Below, in pieces: positions 25,731 to 30,776 of a DNA stretch of 30,776 bases. Made by a program: the position numbers and the translations under genes. The notes under the pieces are model-generated. The model was not told the DNA's origin, searched no databases, and saw only the letters and a list, made by a program, of their open reading frames with translations. This stretch comes from CAZLYK01 sp964563495 (GTDB lineage: Bacteria > Acidobacteriota > Blastocatellia > RBC074): positions 1 to 30,776 of the forward strand of contig CAZLYK010000055.1 of NCBI GenBank assembly GCA_964563495.1, given 5' to 3'. The stretch's first letter is position 1. Each line of letters begins with the position of its first letter.

Positions 25731-25991
25731 CTAAATCAGACCAAAAAAGATTCGGACACTCGCCGCGAAGCGGCGACAGATATCAGCCAGGGGTGGAGCG
25801 CGAAGCGCGTAACCCCTGGTCAGCCGCGAAAAAGTGACGAGCCCTGAAAGGGCGAGAGATCGCCAATCGTAGTCGCGCCCATTCAGGGCGCGTCGGTTTG
25901 ACCGACTCATGCCAGGGGCTTCGCCCCTGGCTACAATCTTGTCGCCCCTTCGGGGCTCTCGCAACCAGTGTCCCAATCTGGTCTGATTTAG
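25731..25991. mobile_element. MITE/REP-like compound palindromic element with terminal inverted repeats
   Basis: Terminal inverted repeats are 25731-25760 and 25967-25991. Both start CTAAATCAGACC and end in GGACACT, matching at 24 of 25 right-end positions apart from a 5-nt A insertion on the left. Inside are many hairpins: CGCCGC-GAA-GCGGCG (25761-25775), CCAGGGGT…ACCCCTGG (25787-25819) enclosing GCGC-GAA-GCGC, and GCCCT-GAA-AGGGC (25841-25853). Then come GCGCCC-ATTCA-GGGCGC (25875-25891), GCCAGGGGC-TTC-GCCCCTGGC (25911-25931) and GCCCC-TTC-GGGGC (25944-25956). It has no gene and no clear target duplication. It ends four bases before the stop of the next minus-strand gene. Confidence 0.8.
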
Positions 25992-25995
25992 CTGA

Positions 25996-26418
25996 TTATT
26001 CCGGCGCTGAAGTCGGTTGGACCCGAATGCTCGCAATGGTATTGGGCGATTGCGCATCGACGCTCATGGTGAAACTCAACCACTGGCCATCGTTTTTGGC
26101 CTGGACCAGGACCTCTATTTCATAATCGGTCGATCGAACGACTTTATGCAGTTTGATCCCGCCGCTCTGTTGATAGAAGTCGAAATCCTTATCGGCGTTG
26201 GCAGGGTCTCCCCCACGCTCCTGGTGGAAGCGCTTCATCTCTTCGATCTTCCCTGTATTGACCGCGCTGATCAGCGCGCCCAGGGTTTTGCCGGCAGGCG
26301 TTTCGGGCAATTTGACCTCTTCTTTCTGGTTCGTTTGGGCCATTGCAATGGTCAGCAGGCAGAGACTGAACAGGGCCGCGACTATCGATTTGAAAAGTGA
26401 ATTGTTTGGTAAACGCAT
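25996..26418 (-). CDS. Small exported protein of unknown function, NTF2-like suspected
   Basis: The 140-residue product has a signal peptide (SLFKSIVAALFSLCLLTIAMAQ). A short domain begins LPETPAGKTLGALISAVNTG and continues with EMKRFHQER…DFYQQSGGIKLHKVVRSTD. That 'TPAG..L..L..A.NTG' pattern is what I recall as the N-terminal unit of some exported serine hydrolases and peptidases, suggesting an NTF2/SnoaL-like fold, but this is not certain. A strong purine-rich ribosome site (GGGAGGGAGAGGA) precedes the ATG at 26418; the frame's extension to 26541 overlaps the upstream gene and lacks support. It lies 43 bases after the preceding gene, so they probably form an operon, now separated from the serine hydrolase by the palindromic element. 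Confidence 0.72.
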   Translation of the reverse strand: MRLPNNSLFKSIVAALFSLCLLTIAMAQTNQKEEVKLPETPAGKTLGALISAVNTGKIEEMKRFHQERGGDPANADKDFDFYQQSGGIKLHKVVRSTDYEIEVLVQAKNDGQWLSFTMSVDAQSPNTIASIRVQPTSAPE

Positions 26419-26461
26419 TGATCCTCTCCCTCCCAGGGTTGAGTTGTGGTTTTCGGAATAA

Positions 26462-27370
26462 TTACTTCTTCTCGAATTTCTCGGCTTTGAGAACCGGATT
26501 GACCTTGAACTTGGAGATCTCCCATTCCTCGTTGACCTCACCGTTGATGGCTCGTGTCAAACGATGTGGGAGAGAGACCCCGTTGACTTCGCGGTAATCG
26601 GAATAGCTGATCTGGTATTCGACGTCAGGCTGTTTCGCCGCTTCGGCCTCGGCATCTTTGATCCGTTTTTCGATCTCTTCATCGCCCGGTCTATGGCCGG
26701 AGGCGCCCGAGGTCATGGTCCTCGTGATCATGCGTGGTTTTTTACCGATGTACGTCATGATCAATGGGCGATGGCTCTTCTGATCCAGGAAGAGTTTGGC
26801 GGCAAAACCGTTCGGCCCTTTGACGTCGAGGACATAAGCTTTGCCGTCAGGTGCTTCGGCTTCGCCGGTGTAGCTGAATTCGACCGGCGCCGAAGACGGC
26901 GTCGAAAGCAGCCAGCCAAGAACCAGGCGCGCAAACTCCGCGCGGATGGCGTTTTGCTGTGCCGCCTGGCCCTGCGGCGTATCACCGCCCGGTCGCCTGA
27001 TGACGACCATCCCACCCCCCATGCCGCTCGACTGTTGATCGGTCCAGACCTTGTCGCCGTTGAGCGCCTCGATCCGTGTGATCTCCATGCTGGGCATAGG
27101 GCTCAATGTCTCGGTCCGCATGATTTTACCCGGCATGAGCAGGTCGATCTGTAGCTCGCCGCTCATCTCGCGATCGCCCATGACCCGGCGATAGCTGCCT
27201 GCTGCCGAAAGGCTATTGACCGATTTCAATTTCTCACCGCCAAGGGCCGCTCGGGCCTGGTTGAGAATCTGCATGGTCTTATCCGCGACATCCTGAGCCT
27301 CGACCTTCGAAAAAGCCTCGGTCATCGCCACTGCCAAGAGCAACAGACCGATCACCAATTTCTCTCGCAT
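26462..27370 (-). CDS. Exported protein of unknown function, LolA/LolB-like suspected
   Basis: The 302-residue product has a signal peptide (KLVIGLLLLAVAMTEAFSKV). It is beta-rich, with segments resembling outer-membrane lipoprotein-sorting proteins: ILNQARAALGGEKLKSVNSL, 'GELQIDLLMPGKIMR' and LFLDQKSHRPLIMTYIG. The C-terminus gives YSDYREVNGVSLPHRLTRAI and WEISKFKVNP. This 'ALGG…lkS…G' plus 'D.r.vnGi.lPh' pattern is frequent in Acidobacteriota proteins of unknown role. An excellent GGAGGAAATT precedes the ATG at 27370. The frame extending to 27415 lacks a ribosome site. It is first in a minus-strand pair with the small exported protein. Confidence 0.78.
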   Translation of the reverse strand: MREKLVIGLLLLAVAMTEAFSKVEAQDVADKTMQILNQARAALGGEKLKSVNSLSAAGSYRRVMGDREMSGELQIDLLMPGKIMRTETLSPMPSMEITRIEALNGDKVWTDQQSSGMGGGMVVIRRPGGDTPQGQAAQQNAIRAEFARLVLGWLLSTPSSAPVEFSYTGEAEAPDGKAYVLDVKGPNGFAAKLFLDQKSHRPLIMTYIGKKPRMITRTMTSGASGHRPGDEEIEKRIKDAEAEAAKQPDVEYQISYSDYREVNGVSLPHRLTRAINGEVNEEWEISKFKVNPVLKAEKFEKK

Positions 27371-27483
27371 AATTTCCTCCAGTATCGAACGTGCATTTCT
27401 GTTGACGGCGTGCATCTTCGCAGATCCGCGATCTCAAGTGGTTAAGGCCGAGAAAAGAGTTTGTTAAATATGTAAAGTTATTC

Positions 27484-27520
27484 AACGTAGGGGGCAACCC
27501 TTGTGGGTGCCCCCTACGTT
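27484..27520. repeat. GTAGGGGGCA-type hairpin in a divergent promoter region
   Basis: AACGTAGGGGGCAACCC (27484-27500) pairs with GGGTGCCCCCTACGTT (27505-27520) over 16 bp with one bulged A and a TTGT loop. This 'GTAGGGG…CCCTTGTGGG…CCCCTAC' design recurs between genes of many bacteria (my recollection, not searched). It sits between divergent genes, so it is not at a 3' end and is unlikely to act as a terminator for either. Confidence 0.75.
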
Positions 27521-27591
27521 TATAAATCCTGTCCATCTGGTTTCAAGGCGTGATAATCTTATGCGATCTCGTACTTTTTGAGGGAACGCCG

Positions 27592-28782
27592 ATGAAGATT
27601 CAGGGTCTGGTCAGGGCATTCAACAGCGTACGTTCAAAACTGCAGGCCGGTCTGAAGCCGGAAGAAGTCGAGCCGTTCAGGGAGCAAGTCAAAGCACTCG
27701 TCCGCGATGTCGAAGAGCTCTGCCGCAGTCACGGATCGACGCCCGATCGATTGCCGGCTCCATCACGTATGGCATACGTCTTTTTGAAAGGGCTGGATCT
27801 GGACAATTTGCCGGTCAACCCGAACAGCGACAGCGCTGCATCGACGGCCGTCGTCAGAATTAAAAACATTGTCAAGGCCGGGGAATATTTCGCCCAACAG
27901 TTCTGGCGACGGCTCGACCTTTTGCGTTCATCGGTCGATGAACGCGATCGGACCAAAAGAGAGATTGGTGAGCAGTCCTTAGCGATTGAGCGGATCTGCG
28001 ACCATCACGGAACGAGTCCGTCATCGTTGGAGGCTCCATCGAGGCAAACTTACTGCTGGCTGAAGTTTCTCTCGATCGAAGGTAATCTGGAATCGCACCT
28101 GGAGGCACTGGAAAGAGCGAGGAAGATTGTTGATCAGCTTCAGCCTCCTCCCGCTCACCCGGTCGAGATTCAATTGACTGTCATGAACGCGCTCTGGCGT
28201 TGGCGTGAATACGCCGATGTCCTGTTGATCAAGGTTAATCAGGGGTTCATGTATGCAGATCAGAATGTCTGGCAGGCGCTGATCAACAGCCCAGTCTCGG
28301 GCCGTGATCCGAATAATGAGATTCGCTTCAGGGATTATGCCGCATCCGACGATTTCAGCGAGCTGATCTTTGAGATAGAATCCTTCGCCTCACCGCCGCC
28401 TCTTCCGGCGAAGGGACGTGCTTACGACCTGGATCAGAGCTTCAACCGGGTCAATCGACATTACTTCGGCGGACTCATTTCCAGGCCCAAACTCGCCTGG
28501 AGTCGCACCCTGACTATGCGCAGGTTTGGATATTATCAGCCAAGCCGGGATACTCTGATGGTCTCCTTATCGCTCGACGATCCGGCAGTTCCCGCATACG
28601 TGATTGACTTCGTCATGTATCACGAGCTGTTGCATAAAAAACTGGGGGCCGCAGTAAATAATGGTCGCCGCCAGGCTCACAGTCCCGACTTCCGTGCGGA
28701 AGAGCGAAAGTTCGCCGAATACGACGAAGCCATACGTGAGATCCAAAATCTGGCACTCAAGCATAGAGGATTGGATGAATAG
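27592..28782 (+). CDS. SprT-like zinc metallopeptidase with duplicated N-terminal domain
   Basis: The 396-residue protein has no signal peptide. The C-terminal part (about 280-396) is a SprT/YgjP-like metallopeptidase. It has FNRVNRHYFGG, a basic RRFGYYQPSRDTLMVSLSL strand region, the HExxH motif HELLH (344-348) and a likely third ligand H363 in AHSPDF. The N-terminal half carries two copies of a ~90-residue unit. LCRSHGSTPDRLPAPSRMAY (residues 43-62) aligns with ICDHHGTSPSSLEAPSRQTY (135-154), each followed by a leucine-rich helix. I do not recognise this unit. GAGGGA precedes the ATG at 27592; the frame opens at 27550. The MaoC gene follows 11 bases later. Substrates are unknown. Confidence 0.82.
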   Translation: MKIQGLVRAFNSVRSKLQAGLKPEEVEPFREQVKALVRDVEELCRSHGSTPDRLPAPSRMAYVFLKGLDLDNLPVNPNSDSAASTAVVRIKNIVKAGEYFAQQFWRRLDLLRSSVDERDRTKREIGEQSLAIERICDHHGTSPSSLEAPSRQTYCWLKFLSIEGNLESHLEALERARKIVDQLQPPPAHPVEIQLTVMNALWRWREYADVLLIKVNQGFMYADQNVWQALINSPVSGRDPNNEIRFRDYAASDDFSELIFEIESFASPPPLPAKGRAYDLDQSFNRVNRHYFGGLISRPKLAWSRTLTMRRFGYYQPSRDTLMVSLSLDDPAVPAYVIDFVMYHELLHKKLGAAVNNGRRQAHSPDFRAEERKFAEYDEAIREIQNLALKHRGLDE

Positions 28783-28793
28783 AGGTCGAAAGT

Positions 28794-29288
28794 ATGAATG
28801 AAGCTGCACGCGCGGGCGGGCGCTGTTACGAAGACTTCGAACCCGGGATGGTCATCCACCATCCGCTGGGACGGACAGTGACGGAGACCGACAATGTCTG
28901 GTTTACGCTCCTGACGGTCAACACAAACCCAATCCACTTCGACGCGCATTATGCCGCGCAGACTGAATTCGGCAGGCCGCTGGTCAATTCGACTTTTACC
29001 TTGGCCTTAGTTACTGGGCTCTCGGTAGCCGATGTCTCGCAGTACGCCGTCAATCTCGGCTGGGACGAGGTGCGTATGCCCGCGCCGGTCTTTGAGGGCG
29101 ATACGATCTACGCACAGACCGAAGTCCTCAACAAACGCGAATCGAAATCGCGCCCTCATATGGGATTGGTCGAGATCAAAACTACGGGCTTCAATCAGGA
29201 CGGAAGGATTGTCATGGAGTTTCGCCGCAGCATTCTCGTCTACAAACGCGCCCATCTGCCACAACGCCCTCTTCCGGGAGGAAAATAG
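28794..29288 (+). CDS. MaoC-family (R)-hydratase
   Basis: The 164-residue hot-dog-fold protein matches the MaoC dehydratase family. The core VTETDNVWFTLLTVNTNPIH carries the Asp/His hydratase-type pair (D33 region and H48), followed by AQTEFGRPLVNSTFTLAL and VFEGDTIYAQTEVL. Such enzymes hydrate enoyl-CoA, mesaconyl-CoA or related thioesters. The length and N-terminal 'GRCYEDFEPGMVIHHPLGRT' look closest to mesaconyl/itaconyl-type hydratases, but the substrate is not fixed by the sequence. AGAGG precedes the ATG. It follows the metallopeptidase gene closely, although no functional link is evident. It converges with the M20 peptidase gene. Confidence 0.88.
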   Translation: MNEAARAGGRCYEDFEPGMVIHHPLGRTVTETDNVWFTLLTVNTNPIHFDAHYAAQTEFGRPLVNSTFTLALVTGLSVADVSQYAVNLGWDEVRMPAPVFEGDTIYAQTEVLNKRESKSRPHMGLVEIKTTGFNQDGRIVMEFRRSILVYKRAHLPQRPLPGGK

Positions 29289-29298
29289 ACAGGATTTC
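29283..29298. repeat. ACAGGATT-family fragment at a convergent junction
   Basis: AATAGACAGGATTTCC begins inside the stop codon region of the MaoC gene and matches the outer end of the repeat family. The rest of the element is missing here. It lies in the 39-base gap before a convergent gene end, like the larger copy at 8179-8240. Confidence 0.5.
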
Positions 29299-29327
29299 CG
29301 CTCCCTCTCAGCTTGAAGGTTTTTGTC

Positions 29328-30605
29328 TCAGGAAACTCCGACCAATCGCATAGCAGCCAATGCCATGGCTTTGCAGGATAAGATCAGTTGGTCGATTTGG
29401 CAGTATTCATCGGGCTGGTGGGCAAGGTTGAGAAGGCCGGGGCCATAGGCTATGCACTGTTCGATCTCGGCGATTCGCGCGAAATGCTTTTGATCGTATG
29501 TCCCCGGGCTGGCGATTAAGGCGGGACGCAGTCCGATCGACGAGATGATTGCCGATGACATGATCTGAACCAACTCGGAATCAGGCGCCGTCATGGTCGG
29601 GTGAACAATCATGATGTCTTTCATGGTATAGCGCAGACGATGATCATTATCCGTCAGATAATCGAGCAATTCGGTGATTTCGCGCCGCACTTCTTCCAGG
29701 TTTTCTTCGAGTAAAAATCGGCGGTCGAAGATCGCACGACACGAGTCGGCGACACAGGGAGTTTGAGGCGTGTCAATCGGCTGTCCTCCGACAATCGCGT
29801 TGATATTGATCGTCGCGGCGCGCGCCGCTTGAGGTTCGACCGGCATCCGCGTAATCCGCCGGCTGAGCCTTGGTTTGAGTTCGCGCTCGATTTGCTCGAC
29901 AAATCGCGCCATGCGATCGATTGCGCTCGCTCCCAGAAAGGGCATGCTCCCGTGCGCGATGCGCCCGTGCATGGCGACTTCAAACCAATAGACGCCGCGA
30001 TGGCCGAGGCAGATGCGGTCGTAATCGAGCGGTTCAGTAATTATCACATAGTCGATCGAATCCCTGCGGAAATAGCCCCTCTGAGCCAGGTAGGCGACGC
30101 CGGCAAACCCGCCGCTCTCTTCATCTACAGTCGCGCTCTGCTCGATCGAGCCGGCCGGTTTGACGCCCGCACGGCGCAGCGCCTCGACGGCGAAGATCGA
30201 CGCGGCTATCCCGGCTTTCTGATCCGTCACGCCGCGCCCATAGAGGCGACCCTCGCGCAAGACGGCTGCGAAGGGATCTATCGTCCACCCCTGACCTGGC
30301 GGGACGACATCAATATGGCCATTGAAATGCAGGGTCGGGCGAGACTTCCCCCCTTCCATTCGCCCGATCAGGTTCAGCCTTGGGTATTCGGTCGAGCATC
30401 CCGGCAGGTCTTCAACCTCGACATATTTGATTTGATAGCCGAATTCTTTGAGCTTTTCGCCGATCAGTTCTGCGCAGTCGATGTAATTCTCTCCGGGCGG
30501 ATTAACCGTGGGAATGCGAACGAGCTGTTGTAGAAATTCAATCATCTCGCCTGCCAGATCCTCAACCCGGTTGATAACGGTCGCCTCGATAGGGCTCAGC
30601 ATCAT
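29328..30605 (-). CDS. M20-family peptidase/deacylase (ArgE/DapE/CPG2 type)
   Basis: The 425-residue cytoplasmic enzyme is a dinuclear-zinc amidohydrolase of the M20 family. Ligands and catalytic residues are H97 and D99 (NGHIDVVP), bridging D128 (GRGVTDQKAG), the acid/base pair E162-E163 (VDEESGG), E191 (ITEP), and a C-terminal His in NLAHQPDEYC. The dimerisation 'lid' domain is present (GRIAHGSMPFLGASAIDRMA). Substrate could be acetylornithine, succinyl-diaminopimelate or another N-acyl amino acid or peptide; the sequence does not decide. AGAGGAA precedes tandem ATG codons at 30605 and 30602. An ACAGGATT-family palindrome lies upstream of the start, within 30 bases. Confidence 0.9.
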   Translation of the reverse strand: MMLSPIEATVINRVEDLAGEMIEFLQQLVRIPTVNPPGENYIDCAELIGEKLKEFGYQIKYVEVEDLPGCSTEYPRLNLIGRMEGGKSRPTLHFNGHIDVVPPGQGWTIDPFAAVLREGRLYGRGVTDQKAGIAASIFAVEALRRAGVKPAGSIEQSATVDEESGGFAGVAYLAQRGYFRRDSIDYVIITEPLDYDRICLGHRGVYWFEVAMHGRIAHGSMPFLGASAIDRMARFVEQIERELKPRLSRRITRMPVEPQAARAATININAIVGGQPIDTPQTPCVADSCRAIFDRRFLLEENLEEVRREITELLDYLTDNDHRLRYTMKDIMIVHPTMTAPDSELVQIMSSAIISSIGLRPALIASPGTYDQKHFARIAEIEQCIAYGPGLLNLAHQPDEYCQIDQLILSCKAMALAAMRLVGVS

Positions 30606-30631
30606 CAGATTCCTCTTTCATTCGAACGAGC

Positions 30632-30721
30632 AATAGACAGGATTAACCGGACCTCGGCAGGATTAAACAGGGTTTTTTCTGCCATGTCTTTAATCCTGTT
30701 TAATCCTGCCGAAATCCTGTT
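30632..30721. repeat. ACAGGATT-family extragenic palindrome, copy 4
   Basis: The element opens AATAGACAGGATTAACCGG and has a perfect 17-bp inner stem: CGGCAGGATTAAACAGG (30655-30671) against CCTGTTTAATCCTGCCG (30695-30711). The loop TTTTTTCTGCCATGTCTTTAA is almost the same as in the 21757-21880 copy. The outer arms pair imperfectly. It sits upstream of the M20 gene start, probably at the 3' end of a gene beyond the window. Confidence 0.85.
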
Positions 30722-30776
30722 ACCCAAATTTCGCCCGAAATTCGGCCTCTCGACTAAACGCATTTTTCGCTTCGAA

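Noticed and set aside
25761..25956. Possible CRISPR-like array in the repeat-rich stretch
   Set aside because: The repeated units are inverted hairpins of varying sequence and spacing, not direct repeats with constant-length spacers.
25996..25998. Target-site duplication for the palindromic element
   Set aside because: Short T/A-rich matches near both ends (TTAT) are not immediately adjacent to the termini and are too short to support a duplication.
26419..26541. N-terminal extension of the small exported protein
   Set aside because: It is Arg/Ser-rich, overlaps the upstream gene and sits before a clean signal peptide with a strong ribosome site.

Overview
The window reads as a chromosomal segment of a Gram-negative, probably Acidobacteriota (Blastocatellia-like) bacterium, most likely from a metagenome assembly. 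This is an inference. It rests on a TonB-dependent receptor with an N-terminal carboxypeptidase-regulatory domain, two proteins with TonB C-terminal domains, a DUF2911 protein, many small exported proteins and abundant extragenic palindromes. I found no tRNA, rRNA, CRISPR array, phage gene or transposase gene. A run of exactly 100 N (15010-15109) marks a scaffold join.

Layout. (1) 114-3733, minus strand: a four-gene run coding, in transcription order, a tetraheme c-type cytochrome, a membrane-anchored TPR protein, a metallo-beta-lactamase-fold protein resembling class II cAMP phosphodiesterases, and an FHA-GAF-class III adenylate cyclase. The last three genes overlap or abut, so cAMP synthesis and degradation look co-translated. 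(2) 4199-8178, plus strand: a small helical protein, an exported HEAT-repeat protein, a BioF2/CelD-like acyltransferase, and two tandem paralogous exported tyrosine-phosphatase-like proteins. A convergent exported DUF2911 gene follows. (3) 8959-17897, plus strand: a nine-gene run centred on nucleoside uptake and salvage. It holds two nucleoside ABC permeases, purine nucleoside phosphorylase, uridine kinase, cytidine deaminase, a TonB-domain protein, an SDH-type Clp-fold serine protease homologue, an exported amidohydrolase of the adenosine/SAH deaminase type, and a TPR-TonB protein. A convergent hpt gene (purine base to nucleotide) and a downstream aminotransferase-rpiB pair extend the metabolic theme. 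No transporter ATPase or substrate-binding lipoprotein is present. (4) 20522-27370, minus strand: an MFS exporter, an Oar-like TonB-dependent receptor, a class C beta-lactamase-like serine hydrolase, and two exported proteins of unknown function. (5) 27592-30605: a SprT-like metallopeptidase with a tandemly duplicated N-terminal domain, a MaoC hydratase and a convergent M20 peptidase/deacylase.

The non-coding DNA is unusually structured. One family of 'ACAGGATT'-rich inverted repeats recurs at gene ends (57-115, 8179-8240, around the N gap, 21757-21880, 30632-30721). The copy at 21757-21880 has perfect 52-bp arms. A separate ~260-bp element at 25731-25991 has imperfect terminal inverted repeats and is packed with hairpins, most with GAA/TTC triloops. 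The N gap is flanked by an exact 55-bp duplication, so it is probably an unmerged contig overlap rather than missing sequence.

Points most worth following: the cyclase/phosphodiesterase module, the duplicated-domain metallopeptidase, the RpiB homologue with an N-terminal extension and an Asp at the usual catalytic Cys position, the exported deaminase inside the nucleoside operon, and the two palindromic repeat systems.
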